Source: Nocardia rhamnosiphila NBRC 108938
GTDB lineage: Bacteria > Actinomycetota > Actinomycetes > Mycobacteriales > Mycobacteriaceae
Direction of reading: 5' to 3'
DNA length: 64,000 nucleotides
NCBI RefSeq assembly: GCF_000720425.1
Contig: NZ_JOAJ01000001.1
Location: 372,001-436,000, forward strand
Shown here: one piece after another, positions 1 to 8,548 of the stretch
Numbering within the stretch: the first letter of the stretch is position 1
How the letters are laid out: the number at the start of each line of letters is the position of its first letter
Notes under the pieces: model-generated
The model's input: the letters and a program-made list of their open reading frames with translations, nothing else
Database searches by the model: none
Told to the model about the DNA's origin: nothing
Program-made: the position numbers and the translations under genes

Positions 1-190
1 ACCCCGCCCGCCGCAAAACTGCCAGCTGTTGCGACAAATTCGCCGCCTCGACATCGATATCGGCCAGCATCTCCGACACCGCATGCTCCCGCTGACTGAG
101 CAACTCCAGCACCCGAATCCGCACCGGATGCCCCAACGTCTTGAAGAACTCCGCCTTCATCTGATACAAGGGCCTGCTCGATCCCGGCAT
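1..190 (-). CDS. ArsR-family transcriptional regulator (3' end outside window)
   Basis: Sixty-three N-terminal codons are visible on the minus strand, starting at ATG 190-188 and running off the window edge. The protein reads MPGSSRPLYQMKAEFFKTLG and continues through HPVRIRVLELL and a predicted recognition helix around VEAANLSQQLAVLRRAG. This is the winged-helix core of ArsR/SmtB-like repressors, which typically bind short palindromes and release them on metal or small-ligand binding. The visible part lacks the CVC-type alpha-3 metal motif, and the C-terminal half is missing, so the ligand cannot be judged. A second in-frame ATG lies ten codons downstream. Confidence 0.85.
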   Translation of the reverse strand, partial: MPGSSRPLYQMKAEFFKTLGHPVRIRVLELLSQREHAVSEMLADIDVEAANLSQQLAVLRRAG

Positions 191-594
191 CTTCCCGCCT
201 TTCGGCCAACCTGCTATTTGCATAGATTAGCAAGCAGATAACCTGCCGGGTCCGCCACAACCCGCATCGAGTCGTATCTCACATCGTGGGCACCGTCTCG
301 CTGCCACAGAGTGCGCTGGGAGTACCCCCACACGGTGATACCCACGACCTGCCGCCGCTGGCATCCGACAGATCCAAGCGAATCCGTCACGGAGAAGAGG
401 TCCGCGTCGCCACCGCCGACCTGCAGACACTCGTGCAGTGGATCCCCTCAATGCAGAAACGCATCGACAAACTTGCGGTCCTTACCGACCCCCCGCCCCG
501 GTGAACAGGACTTCGAAAATCACTGAAGGCGACTTCGAAACCTGACAGCTGCGCTGCCCGGCCGGAGTGGTGGGTACACCGCTGTTCTGGGTCG
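191..594. other. Intergenic stretch without a convincing gene
   Basis: About 400 bases lie between the ArsR start and an SDR remnant. The first ~60 bases are relatively AT-rich (TTTGCATAGATTAGCAAGC near 216-234) and probably hold the ArsR promoter. Several short overlapping open frames exist on both strands (for example 286-504 on +), but none has a clear ribosome binding site or a recognisable protein family. Confidence 0.5.
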
Positions 595-735
595 TCATCG
601 ACTGTCTCGTAATCTGGTGACAACCTGGAGCCCGCAGCGCTCGGTCATCCTGCGCATGGTGGCATCGCGGGTGATGCCCGCGTAGCCGATGCCTTGGGCG
701 CCGCCGGTGACCACGGCGACCCGGTCCGCGAGAAT
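595..735 (-). pseudogene. Internally deleted SDR (FabG-like) remnant
   Basis: The frame encodes an SDR N-terminus (LADRVAVVTGGAQGIGYA, with the TGxxxGIG nucleotide-binding motif). This is joined directly to a piece that normally sits in the middle of FabG-like SDRs (GITRDATMRRMTE, usually preceded by VNNA), followed by unrelated residues and a stop. The beta-2 to beta-4 region and the whole catalytic Ser-Tyr-Lys half are missing. A good ribosome binding site (AAGGA at 745-741) sits five bases before ATT at 735-733 where ATG is expected, so the start codon also looks mutated. It lies just downstream of an intact SDR in the same direction. Non-functional with high likelihood. Confidence 0.7.
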
Positions 736-755
736 GGTGTTCCTTATCGTTGCGA

Positions 756-1577
756 TCAGTACTGGGTCGCGCCGAGGTCGACCGGGATCTGCGCGGCGGT
801 GACGTAGCGGGAATCGTCCCCGGCCAGCCAGGACACAGCATCGGCCACATCGTCGGCTTCGGCCACCCAGGCCGGCAGCAGCGGGGTGATCATATGGGCG
901 AGCTGCGGATTGGTCTCGGTGGCGGCAGTGAGGGCGGAGATCATATCGCCGCCGCCCATCGGTGTGGCCACGGCGCCGGGGTGCAGGCTGTTCACCCGGA
1001 TATTGTGTTTGCCGAGTTCGGCGGCCAGCGCCCGGGCCATCCCGGTGACGGCGTGTTTGCTCGCGGTGTAATGCACCATGAACGGCTGCATTTTCATGCC
1101 CGCGGCGGAGCTGATCAGGATGATGGAGCCGCCGCGACCGCCGTCGACGATGTGGTGTGCGCCGGCGGAGACGGTGTTCCAGGTGCCGGTGACATTGATA
1201 TCGATGACATCCCGCCACGATTCGGAGGTGATCGCCTCCCAGGTCTCGGGGACGCAGATACCGGCATTGGCCACGATGATGTCGAGGCGGCCGAGGGCTT
1301 CGACGCCCGCGTCCACCGCCGTGCGCAAACCGGCGGCGTCCCGGGTGTCGACGGCGGAGGCGATGATCTTGCGGCCGGTCGCCTCGACCAGTCGGACGGT
1401 CTCCGCGAGAACCTCCGGGGTCGCGGAATCGTACGGGACCGCCGCGGGGAGCGGCCCCGCGATATCGACGGCGATGATATCGGCGCCCTCGGTCGCCAAA
1501 CGGACAGCGTGCGCGCGGCCTTGACCCCGTGCTGCCCCGGTGATGAAGGCTACTTTGCCTCGAAGTCGGCTCGTCAC
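756..1577 (-). CDS. Mycofactocin-coupled SDR-family oxidoreductase
   Basis: 273-aa short-chain dehydrogenase. The N-terminus carries KVAFITGAARGQGRAHAVRL, the signature of the mycofactocin-associated SDR subfamily (carveol dehydrogenase type), in which the NAD(H) is not freely exchanged and electrons pass to mycofactocin. The NAG motif (VANAGI), catalytic Ser (ILISSAAG) and YTASK Tyr-Lys pair are present. The GTG start at 1577 is chosen because AGGA lies six bases upstream; a longer frame reaches back to 1682 but its extra residues look non-coding. It probably oxidises a secondary alcohol of the cluster's substrate. Three operator-like heptamers lie about 100 bp upstream. No mycofactocin biosynthesis gene is in the window. 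Confidence 0.88.
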   Translation of the reverse strand: MTSRLRGKVAFITGAARGQGRAHAVRLATEGADIIAVDIAGPLPAAVPYDSATPEVLAETVRLVEATGRKIIASAVDTRDAAGLRTAVDAGVEALGRLDIIVANAGICVPETWEAITSESWRDVIDINVTGTWNTVSAGAHHIVDGGRGGSIILISSAAGMKMQPFMVHYTASKHAVTGMARALAAELGKHNIRVNSLHPGAVATPMGGGDMISALTAATETNPQLAHMITPLLPAWVAEADDVADAVSWLAGDDSRYVTAAQIPVDLGATQY

Positions 1578-1670
1578 GTGTTTTCCTAACTCTCGTCGGG
1601 CGGATGCCCGGCACCGCGCGCACGGCCGCTCCGACTGCGCGGGTTCGGGGAGGAGCCGACCGGAAATAGA

Positions 1671-1701
1671 TATCGTAGTCAATATCGTAAGTGCAACGGT
1701 A
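1671..1701. promoter_or_regulatory. Putative cluster operator, triple heptamer
   Basis: Three heptamers at exact 12-nt pitch: TATCGTA (1671-1677), TATCGTA (1683-1689) and AACGGTA (1695-1701). Each deviates by one base from the cluster consensus TACNGTA. It lies ~95 bp upstream of the SDR start (minus strand). Confidence 0.5.
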
Positions 1702-1796
1702 TCGCGGCAAAAGGTCGCGTTCGCTAGGTCGGGCTTCGGGTTGCGGTACGGCCGGGTGGAATTCGCGAACTGGTCCGGGGCATGCTCGGTCGGTGT

Positions 1797-1815
1797 TACT
1801 GTTGCTATTACTGGA
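1797..1815. promoter_or_regulatory. Putative cluster operator
   Basis: TACTGTT-GCTAT-TACTGGA: two TACNGTA-like heptamers 12 nt apart, 75 bp before the start of the HIBADH-ALDH-FadD operon. Confidence 0.5.
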
Positions 1816-1890
1816 TATATCTCTGTCCGGATATCGCCCCGCCGGGCCGCGCGGCGGCGAGCTCGGGCCGATCGCGAGTGAGGAGTATCG

Positions 1891-2700
1891 ATGTCGCAGG
1901 TCGTCGGGTTTGTCGGAGCCGGCCGGATGGGGGAGCCGATGGTGCACCGGCTGGTCGCCGCGGGCTACCGGGTGCAGGTGTACGCCCGGCGTGACCCGGT
2001 GCGGGAACGGCTACGGGCCGGTGGGGCGACGGTGGTCGATTCCGCCGCCGAGGCCGCGTCGTCGGCCGATCTCGTGATCGCCTGCCTGTTCTCCGACGCT
2101 CAGCTCGTCGAGGTCCTCGCCGGGCCCGGCGGGGTGCTCGCCGCGGCGCCGCGGGACGCGGTCGTCGTCTCGCATACCACCGGGACGGTGAGCACCGTGA
2201 CCGATCTGGTCGCCGGCCATCCCGGCGGCCCGACGCTGCTGGACGGGCCGGTGAGCGGTTCGGCCGACGATATCGCCGCCGGAAAGCTCACCGTACTGCT
2301 CGGTGGCGCCGCGGCGGCGGTCGCGCGGGCCCGGCCGGTGCTCGAATCGTATGCGAGCACCGTGATCGCGACCGGTGCGCTCGGCACCGCGTTGAGCGTC
2401 AAGCTGGTGAACAACGCCCTGTTCGCGGCGAACGCCCAGATGGCCGCCGCCGCGGTGGAAGTGGGCAGCCGCCTCGGTATCGGGGAGCAGCAGCTGCTGG
2501 CCGCCTTGGCGGTATCCAGCGGCCGGAGCTTCGCGGCCGGTTCGATCGGCCGGACCGGCGGGCTGGTGACGTTCGAACAGGTGGTGGCCCCCTTCCTGCG
2601 CAAGGATGTGGCGGCCTGCCGGGCGGCCACGGCCGATCTGGGAATCGATATCGGCCCGCTCGGCGCCGTGATCGACGGTGGTCCCCTGGACCTTGGCTGA
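1891..2700 (+). CDS. NAD(P)-dependent 3-hydroxyisobutyrate dehydrogenase-like oxidoreductase
   Basis: 269-aa beta-hydroxyacid dehydrogenase (HIBADH/6PGDH superfamily). The Rossmann motif GFVGAGRMGEPM is at residues ~6-17. The substrate-binding DGPVSGS segment is near residue 117, and the catalytic lysine lies in KLVNN near residue 172. Family members oxidise a 3-hydroxy acid to the semialdehyde or reduce semialdehydes. GTGAGGAG precedes the ATG. It is first in an operon with an aldehyde dehydrogenase and an acyl-CoA ligase, which suggests an alcohol to aldehyde to acid to acyl-CoA relay. Slightly shorter (~290 is usual) at the C-terminus. The exact substrate is unknown. Confidence 0.85.
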   Translation: MSQVVGFVGAGRMGEPMVHRLVAAGYRVQVYARRDPVRERLRAGGATVVDSAAEAASSADLVIACLFSDAQLVEVLAGPGGVLAAAPRDAVVVSHTTGTVSTVTDLVAGHPGGPTLLDGPVSGSADDIAAGKLTVLLGGAAAAVARARPVLESYASTVIATGALGTALSVKLVNNALFAANAQMAAAAVEVGSRLGIGEQQLLAALAVSSGRSFAAGSIGRTGGLVTFEQVVAPFLRKDVAACRAATADLGIDIGPLGAVIDGGPLDLG

Positions 2701-2771
2701 GCGCGGCTGACAGTGCGTACGTCAACCCTTCATCACCGCCCGGCCGGCGGGAGTCACCTCGGAGCGTGTCG

Positions 2772-4421
2772 ATGAACAGCAGTACCCCGGAGGTATCCGT
2801 GGCGGGGGCCGAGACCGTACCGGCGGCCGAACGCCGCGATCCGGCCGCGATGCTGGCGGGACAGCGGCAGGCGTTTCTGCGCGAGGGCCCGCCGAGTGCG
2901 GCGGTCCGCCGGGACCGCATCGACCGGTTGGTCGCCATGGTCCTGGACAACACCGATGCCTACGTCGACGCGCTCGTCGCGGACTTCGGGACCCGCTCCC
3001 GGACCGGCACCCTGTTCGCCGAGATCATGGGCATGCTCTCGGCCATCGAATACGTCCGCTCCCAGCTCACCCGCTGGATGCGACCGCGGCGACCGGACCG
3101 GGCGGCCCGCCTGTACGGAATCCGCGCGGAGGTCCGGCCGTCCCCGCTCGGGGTGGTCGGGATCGTCGGCCCCTGGAATTTCCCGCTCAACCTGGTGATC
3201 CTGCCCGCCGCGACCGCGTTCGCCGCCGGCAACCGGGTGATGATCAAGATGTCGGAGATCACCGCGCACACCGCGGAACTCACCCGGAGGCTGGCGGAGC
3301 AGTACTTCGACGAATCCGAGCTGGCGGTGGTCACCGGCGGGCCGGAGGTAGGCGCGGCCTTCGCCGAACTGCCGTTCGACCACTTGTTCTTCACCGGCTC
3401 CACTCGGGTCGGCCGGCTCGTGCAGCGCGCCGCGGCGCAGAATCTGGTGCCGGTGACGCTGGAGCTCGGCGGAAAGAACCCGGTGGTCATCTCCGCCGAC
3501 GCCGATCTCACCCGGGCGGCGGAGCGGATCGCCCGGGCGCGGATGGTCAACGGCGGGCAGGTCTGCGTCTGCCCGGATTACGTGCTGGTGCCGCAGGACC
3601 GGATGGATCCCTTTGTCGACGCCCTGGCCGGAGCCTGGCGGCGGATGTTCCCCGAAATACTCGGCAACGCCGACTACACCGCCGTGGTGAATACGGCGAA
3701 CTACGAGCGCATCATCGGGCTGATAGACGATGCCCGCGCGCGCGGCGCCCGCGTCGAGCCGATCGCACCCGCGGCCGAGACCTTGCCCGACCCGGCCCTG
3801 CGCAAGATCGCGCCGACGATCGTGCGGGAGGTGACCGACGAGATGGCCATCGCCTCGGAAGAAGTATTCGGCCCGGTCCTGTCCGTGCTGCCCTACCGGG
3901 AACTGAACGAGGTCGTCGACTACATCAACCGGCGGCCCGCGCCGCTGGTCGCGTACTGGTACGGGCCGGATCGGGCCGATTTCCGCACGTTCGTGGCGAA
4001 TACCCGCAGCGGCGGTGTGGCCCGCAACGAATTCGCCATCCAGATGTTCCCCGACGACGCACCGTTCGGTGGCGTCGGCGAAAGCGGGATGGGGGCTTAT
4101 CACGGTAAGGCCGGATTCGACACCTTCAGTCACCACCGCACGGTGGTCGGCACCGATCTGCCCGTACCGATCACCAGCTTGGCCGCACCACCATTCGGCC
4201 GGTGGACCGAGCGTTTCATCGGTCTCGCACTACGCCATGCGCGCCGACGCGTCCACCGTCGGCTGCGCACAGCTCCGGTCCCGTCGACGACGGACGACCC
4301 CACCGCATCGGCTACCCACCCTCTCGCGACACCCACCACCGACGGCCAGTTCACGCCGCCCGCCGCACCTCCGGTGGCCGAGCCCGCTACAGGCAGCCCG
4401 GCCAGTAATCCCCGGGCGTGA
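2772..4421 (+). CDS. Aldehyde dehydrogenase, class 3/coniferyl-aldehyde dehydrogenase-like
   Basis: 549-aa NAD(P)-dependent aldehyde dehydrogenase. Visible motifs are PWNFP (cofactor loop), VTLELGGKNP (general base Glu) and NGGQVCVCPDYVLV, whose Cys (~residue 266) is the nucleophile. The missing N-terminal extension and the CVCPDYV context place it with the short class 3/coniferyl-aldehyde type. ATG 2772 follows GGAG by seven bases; a GTG two codons earlier is also possible. After the catalytic domain there is a basic stretch (HARRRVHRRLR) and ~45 residues rich in Pro/Thr/Ala that look disordered. It should oxidise the aldehyde made by the preceding dehydrogenase or released by a retro-aldol step elsewhere in the cluster. 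Confidence 0.88.
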   Translation: MNSSTPEVSVAGAETVPAAERRDPAAMLAGQRQAFLREGPPSAAVRRDRIDRLVAMVLDNTDAYVDALVADFGTRSRTGTLFAEIMGMLSAIEYVRSQLTRWMRPRRPDRAARLYGIRAEVRPSPLGVVGIVGPWNFPLNLVILPAATAFAAGNRVMIKMSEITAHTAELTRRLAEQYFDESELAVVTGGPEVGAAFAELPFDHLFFTGSTRVGRLVQRAAAQNLVPVTLELGGKNPVVISADADLTRAAERIARARMVNGGQVCVCPDYVLVPQDRMDPFVDALAGAWRRMFPEILGNADYTAVVNTANYERIIGLIDDARARGARVEPIAPAAETLPDPALRKIAPTIVREVTDEMAIASEEVFGPVLSVLPYRELNEVVDYINRRPAPLVAYWYGPDRADFRTFVANTRSGGVARNEFAIQMFPDDAPFGGVGESGMGAYHGKAGFDTFSHHRTVVGTDLPVPITSLAAPPFGRWTERFIGLALRHARRRVHRRLRTAPVPSTTDDPTASATHPLATPTTDGQFTPPAAPPVAEPATGSPASNPRA

Positions 4422-4458
4422 TCCCGCCAGCGCGCACCAGACGAACGAGGAGTCACCG

Positions 4459-6129
4459 TTGTCCCCTTCTTCCGCGACCGGATCCGAACCACAGTTCACA
4501 CTCGTATCCGCCACCGATGCCGCCGCCGCGGTGATCCCGGACCGGGATCTGATCGTGCAGGGCGAGCGTAGGCGCACCTACGCGGAGGTCACCGACCGTT
4601 CCCGGCGCCTGGCGGCCTATCTGCACGCCCAGGGGCTGGGATGCCGTACCGAACGGCCGGATCTGCCCGATCACGAGGTCGGGCAGGATCTCCTGGGCAT
4701 CTACGCCTACAACGGGCCCGAATTCGTCGAGAGCATGATCGGCGCCTTCCGGGCCCGAGTGGCACCGTTCAACGTCAACTACCGCTACGTCAAGAACGAA
4801 TTGCGGTATCTGCTGGCCGATTCGGGCGCCACCGCACTGGTCTATCACGCCGCGTTCGCGCCGACACTCGCCGAAGTACTGCCGGAGCTACCCGGTCTAC
4901 GAGTATTGATCCAGATCGCCGACTCATCCGGTAACGATCTGCTCGCAGGCGCCGTCGACTACGAAACGGTGCTCGCCGCCACCGAACCCGAACCGCTACC
5001 GGTCGACCCCTCCCCGGACGACCTCTACGTGCTCTACACCGGCGGCACCACCGGCATGCCGAAGGGTGTGTTGTGGCGCCAGCACGATATCTACATGGGA
5101 GCCTGCGGTGGGCGCGATGCCGGCAGCGGCGCCACGATCGCCTCCTACGACGAAATCGCGGAACGGGCGCGCGCCAATCCCGGGATGAAACTCATGGTGA
5201 TTCCGCCGCTGATCCACGGAGCGGCGCAGTGGGCCGTGCTCACGGCCATGACCACCGGCCAGACGATCGTGCTGCCCTCGGTCACCGACCGTATCGATGC
5301 CGACGAGGTCGTGCGCACCATCGAGCGGGAGAAAGTATCGGTCGCCATGGTGGTCGGGGATGCGATGGCGCGGCCGGTGCTGGCCGCCGTGGAAGCGGCT
5401 GTCGCGGATGTGTCCTCGATGGTGGCGCTCGCCAACGGGGGCGCGGTGCTCAGCCCGGCCGTCAAAGAACGCTGGATCGCGGCGGTGCCGGGGCTCGCGG
5501 TACTCGACGGTGTCGGTTCCTCGGAGACCGGCGCGCAGATGCACCATGTATCCGCCGCCGGATTCGTCTCGACCGGGAAGTTTGCGGCGGGCGCCGATAC
5601 CCGGGTGGTCGCCGAGGATCTCGGCTCCGTACTCGAGCCCGGCCACGACGGGATCGGCTGGCTCGCGCAACGCCGCTTCACCCCGCTCGGCTACAAGGGT
5701 GATGCGAACAAGACCGCCGCGACGTTCCCGGTGATCGACGGGGTGCGCTACGTCCTGCCCGGCGACCGCGCCCGTCTCCTCGCCGACGGTTCGGTCGAAC
5801 TGCTGGGCCGCGACTCCATGACCATCAACTCCGGTGGCGAGAAGATCTTCGCCGAGGAGGTGGAGATCGCGATCTCCTCGCATCCGGCCGTGGCCGATGT
5901 GCTGGTGGTGGGCCGCCCGAGCGAGCGCTGGGGCCAGGAAGTGGTGGCCGTCGTCGAACTCGTCGAGGGCGCCACGACCGCTTCCGACGAGCTGATCGAC
6001 CATGCCGGGCGGTCCCTCGCGCGGTACAAGCTTCCGAAAGCCGTGGTGTTCCGGCCCGAGATCACGCGCAGTCCAGCGGGTAAAGCCGACTACCGCTGGG
6101 CCCGCGAGCAGGTGGCAGGCCAGGCCTGA
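4459..6129 (+). CDS. Acyl-CoA synthetase, FadD19-like
   Basis: 556-aa AMP-forming ligase that activates a carboxylic acid to its CoA thioester. Adenylation motifs are YTGGTTGMPKGV (~193), GSSETG, LGRDSMTINSGGEK (~450) and the C-terminal lysine in SPAGKADYRW (~540). The N-terminal block GQDLLGIYAYNGPEFVE followed by APFNVNYRYV is characteristic of the FadD17/FadD19 group that activates sterol side-chain acids. TTG 4459 is chosen because GAGGAG lies seven bases upstream; the frame extends further back only inside the aldehyde dehydrogenase gene in another frame. Third gene of the 1891 operon, with a 37-nt gap. Confidence 0.9.
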   Translation: MSPSSATGSEPQFTLVSATDAAAAVIPDRDLIVQGERRRTYAEVTDRSRRLAAYLHAQGLGCRTERPDLPDHEVGQDLLGIYAYNGPEFVESMIGAFRARVAPFNVNYRYVKNELRYLLADSGATALVYHAAFAPTLAEVLPELPGLRVLIQIADSSGNDLLAGAVDYETVLAATEPEPLPVDPSPDDLYVLYTGGTTGMPKGVLWRQHDIYMGACGGRDAGSGATIASYDEIAERARANPGMKLMVIPPLIHGAAQWAVLTAMTTGQTIVLPSVTDRIDADEVVRTIEREKVSVAMVVGDAMARPVLAAVEAAVADVSSMVALANGGAVLSPAVKERWIAAVPGLAVLDGVGSSETGAQMHHVSAAGFVSTGKFAAGADTRVVAEDLGSVLEPGHDGIGWLAQRRFTPLGYKGDANKTAATFPVIDGVRYVLPGDRARLLADGSVELLGRDSMTINSGGEKIFAEEVEIAISSHPAVADVLVVGRPSERWGQEVVAVVELVEGATTASDELIDHAGRSLARYKLPKAVVFRPEITRSPAGKADYRWAREQVAGQA

Positions 6130-6144
6130 CCGCGGCCGTCGGCC

Positions 6145-6172
6145 CGGCCGCCGCGCGTCCCGGCGGCGGCCG
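6145..6172. terminator. Candidate convergent terminator hairpin
   Basis: CGGCCGCCG (6145-6153) pairs with CGGCGGCCG (6164-6172) across a 10-base loop, between the ends of two convergent genes. No U-tract is present, as is common in actinomycetes. Confidence 0.45.
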
Positions 6173-6183
6173 AGCCGAGGGGA

Positions 6184-7377
6184 TCAGGCCGGCGGTGTGC
6201 CCTGCCGCCGCGCGTCCTTGACCAGGCCGCCGCCGATGATCAACCGCTGGATCTCGCTGGTGCCTTCGTAGAGTCGCAGTAGCCGGACATCGCGGTAGAT
6301 CCGCTCGACCGGGACATCGCGCATATATCCCGTACCACCGTGCACTTGGACCGCGAGATCGGCGACATTTCCCACCATTTCGGTGCAGAACAGTTTCGCC
6401 ACCGACGGGGCGGTGCGCCGATCCTCGCCGGTGACCCAGCGCCGCGCGGCATCGCGCGCCAGGGCGCGGCCGGCCATCACCCCGGTCTGCATATCCGCGA
6501 GCATGGCCTGCACGAGCTGGAAATCGCCGATCGGGGTGCCGCCCTGGGTGGCGGTCGCGGTGTAGGCGACCGATTCGTCGAGTGCGCGCTGGGCGGCGCC
6601 GACGGCCAGCGCGGCGATATGGACCCGGCCGCGGGCCAGCGAGGTCATGGCCGCTCGGTAGCCGATGTCCTCGCTGCCGCCGACGAGGGCGTCGGAGCCG
6701 ACGCGGACATCCTGGAACCGGACCTCCGCGGTCCACGCGCCCTCCTGCCCCATCTTGCGGTCTTTCGGCCCGATCTCGACGCCGGGAGACTCGGCGGGAA
6801 CGAGGAAGACGGCGATCCCCGCGCCCTGCTCGTCGGCCGGACGGGTGCGGGCGAACACCACGAACAAGTTCGCGACGGGGGCATTCGTGATGAACCGTTT
6901 CTCGCCGTCGAGCACCCAGTCCGTGCCGTCGCGTCGTGCGGTGGTCCGCAACGACGCCGGGTTGGATCCTGCCCCGGATTCGGTGAGTGCGAACGAGGCG
7001 ACCACGGCGCCCGAGGCGATGGGTTCGAGCCAGCGTGCTTTCTGTTCGTCGGTCCCGAAACCGACCAGCACCTGTCCGGCGATACCGTTGTTGGTGCCGA
7101 ACTGCGACCGCAGCGCGAGTGTGGTGTAGCCGAGTTCCATGGCCAGTTCCACGTCTTGGGTGAGGTCCAGGCCCAGCCCGCCCCATTCCTGCGGGATGGC
7201 GTAGCCGTACAGGCCCATGGCCTTGGCCTGCTCGACGATCTCGGCGGGTATCCGGTCCTGTTCGGCGATATCGCGCTCGCGTTTCATGACCACGTCACGA
7301 ACGAAGGTCCTTGTCTGGGCGAGGATTTCCCGGAAATCCTCCTCGGTGACCGATTCGGCGGCGGGTTCGCTGGTCAT
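6184..7377 (-). CDS. Acyl-CoA dehydrogenase
   Basis: 397-aa flavoenzyme for alpha,beta-desaturation of an acyl-CoA. It has FALTESGAGSNPASL (FAD/substrate loop), WVLDGEKRFITNA, the helix VQVHGGTGYMRDVPVERIYRD and LYEGTSEIQR, whose Glu is the usual catalytic base. Length and motifs match a stand-alone homotetrameric enzyme, unlike the two-subunit pair at 27950-30204. ATG 7377 is used because GAGGAG is seven bases upstream; a longer frame to 7428 adds residues with no ribosome binding site. Monocistronic, divergent from DoxX across an operator-like triple. Confidence 0.9.
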   Translation of the reverse strand: MTSEPAAESVTEEDFREILAQTRTFVRDVVMKRERDIAEQDRIPAEIVEQAKAMGLYGYAIPQEWGGLGLDLTQDVELAMELGYTTLALRSQFGTNNGIAGQVLVGFGTDEQKARWLEPIASGAVVASFALTESGAGSNPASLRTTARRDGTDWVLDGEKRFITNAPVANLFVVFARTRPADEQGAGIAVFLVPAESPGVEIGPKDRKMGQEGAWTAEVRFQDVRVGSDALVGGSEDIGYRAAMTSLARGRVHIAALAVGAAQRALDESVAYTATATQGGTPIGDFQLVQAMLADMQTGVMAGRALARDAARRWVTGEDRRTAPSVAKLFCTEMVGNVADLAVQVHGGTGYMRDVPVERIYRDVRLLRLYEGTSEIQRLIIGGGLVKDARRQGTPPA

Positions 7378-7459
7378 AACGGGACTCCTCGTACCGGCTG
7401 TGTGCGCCGGTGTCGTCTGCGCGTTCACGGATCCGCGATACGAATCCGCGGATCTACGA

Positions 7460-7490
7460 TACTGTAACTACAACTGTATGTGATACGGGA
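7460..7490. promoter_or_regulatory. Putative cluster operator, triple heptamer
   Basis: TACTGTA (7460-7466), AACTGTA (7472-7478) and TACGGGA (7484-7490) lie at exact 12-nt pitch between the divergent acyl-CoA dehydrogenase and DoxX genes. Confidence 0.6.
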
Positions 7491-7544
7491 AATATAATTA
7501 CGATGCCCGGTGCCGACCACGACAGTAACTCGCGACGGAGTGCC

Positions 7545-8054
7545 ATGAACGCATATGACCTCGGCCTGCTGGTCCTGCGACTGTGTCTCGGACTGACGAT
7601 GGCCGCCCACGGCTACAACAAAATCGCCGCACCCGGCGGCCTGTCGGGCACAGCGTCATGGTTCGACGGTATGGGTATGAAACCGGGGCGGTGGCACGCG
7701 CGGATCGCGGCCGGCAGCGAAATAGGTTTCGGGCTCGCGCTGTCGCTCGGCCTGCTCACCCCGGTGGCCGCGGCCGGTTTCGTCGCGCTCATGCTGGTGG
7801 CCGGCTGGACGGCGCACCGTGGTAACGGCTTCTTCATCGTGCGCAACGGCTGGGAATACAACCTGGTACTCGCCGTCGCGGCCATCGCGGTGGCGATGGT
7901 GGGCGCGGGCCGGTTCGGCATCGACCGGCTCCTGTTCGAGCCCGGCGGTTTCGACGGCCGGCCGGGTCTGCTCGTTGCCGCCGGGGTGGGCCTGGTGGCC
8001 GGTATCGGTCGGCTGATGCTGTTCTACCGGCCGCCCGCGCCGGCCGAATCGTGA
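7545..8054 (+). CDS. DoxX-family integral membrane protein
   Basis: 169-aa protein with four predicted transmembrane helices. The first carries LLVLRLCLGLTMAAHGYNKI, typical of DoxX, followed by a charged loop (GRWHARIAAGSEIG), a second hydrophobic helix and HRGNGFFIVRNGWEYNLVLA, the conserved WEYNL motif of the family. DoxX proteins are found near quinone- or thiol-linked redox systems, but their activity is mostly undefined. ATG 7545 has GGAG four bases upstream; an upstream in-frame ATG at 7503 lacks one. Shares a divergent, operator-bearing promoter region with the acyl-CoA dehydrogenase. Confidence 0.8.
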   Translation: MNAYDLGLLVLRLCLGLTMAAHGYNKIAAPGGLSGTASWFDGMGMKPGRWHARIAAGSEIGFGLALSLGLLTPVAAAGFVALMLVAGWTAHRGNGFFIVRNGWEYNLVLAVAAIAVAMVGAGRFGIDRLLFEPGGFDGRPGLLVAAGVGLVAGIGRLMLFYRPPAPAES

Positions 8055-8075
8055 TCGGCGGGTCTCAGGTATGAC

Positions 8076-8113
8076 GGGCACGGCCACGAGGAAGGGCGGT
8101 GGCCCTGGTGCCC
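8076..8113. terminator. Candidate terminator hairpin
   Basis: GGGCACGGCCAC (8076-8087) can pair with GTGGCC (8099-8104) and GTGCCC (8108-8113), leaving a three-base bulge. It lies between the convergent ends of DoxX and the thioesterase gene. Confidence 0.4.
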
Positions 8114-8152
8114 CGTCCGCCCGGCGGAGGGTATGAGCAGGCCGGCGGGTCG

Positions 8153-8548
8153 TTACCGTGTGTTGTGCCCGACGATCGCGAAGCTCACCGTGGCGAGTGC
8201 GGCGAGGTGATTCTCGGGCATGTTCCGCACCTCGACCTGTACGACAATCGAGCGTTTCCCGGAGTGCACGATGGTGGATACCGCGCGGGCCGTACCGGTG
8301 GTGACGGCGCGGAAATAGCGGACGCTCAGGTCCGAGGTCACCACACCGCCGGCCGGGAGACTGTCCAGCGCCAGTGTGCCCGCGGCGATATCGACCAGGG
8401 TGGCGACGAGACCGCCTTGCAGGCCGCCCGAGGTGTTGACGACATGGGGCGCCACCGGCAGCTCCCAGGTCACCGCACCTGATTCGTCCGGTTCCTTCCG
8501 GAAACCGATGTGGTCGAGTAGTTCGCCGATCGCCTGAGTGGAAGTCAT
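8153..8548 (-). CDS. PaaI-like hotdog-fold thioesterase
   Basis: 131-aa single hotdog domain. The signature is HVVNTSGGLQGGLVATLVDIAAG (split here as HVVNTSGGLQ and GGLVATLVDIAAG), the central helix and active site of PaaI/YiiD-type acyl-CoA thioesterases. ATG 8548 is chosen for AAGGAC six bases upstream; the longer frame to 8626 is unsupported. It is probably the last gene of the operon starting at 15504 (92-nt gap after the third ligase) and may relieve CoA sequestration by hydrolysing dead-end thioesters. Confidence 0.8.
   Translation of the reverse strand: MTSTQAIGELLDHIGFRKEPDESGAVTWELPVAPHVVNTSGGLQGGLVATLVDIAAGTLALDSLPAGGVVTSDLSVRYFRAVTTGTARAVSTIVHSGKRSIVVQVEVRNMPENHLAALATVSFAIVGHNTR

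Larger units (their letters stand above)
1578..1890. other. Divergent promoter region between SDR and HIBADH operons
   Basis: This 313-base non-coding stretch separates two divergently transcribed operons. It holds two copies of the recurring operator element, one triple near the SDR side (1671-1701) and one double near the HIBADH side (1797-1815). No protein-coding frame with a supported start is seen. Confidence 0.6.

Noticed and set aside
286..504. 72-codon plus-strand frame upstream of the SDR remnant
   Set aside because: The sequence is plausible in part (LQTLVQWIPSMQKRIDKL), but there is no ribosome binding site, and overlapping frames of similar length occur in the same stretch.
2754..4136. 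Long minus-strand frame opposite the aldehyde dehydrogenase
   Set aside because: Shadow of a gene with intact catalytic motifs; no start signal.
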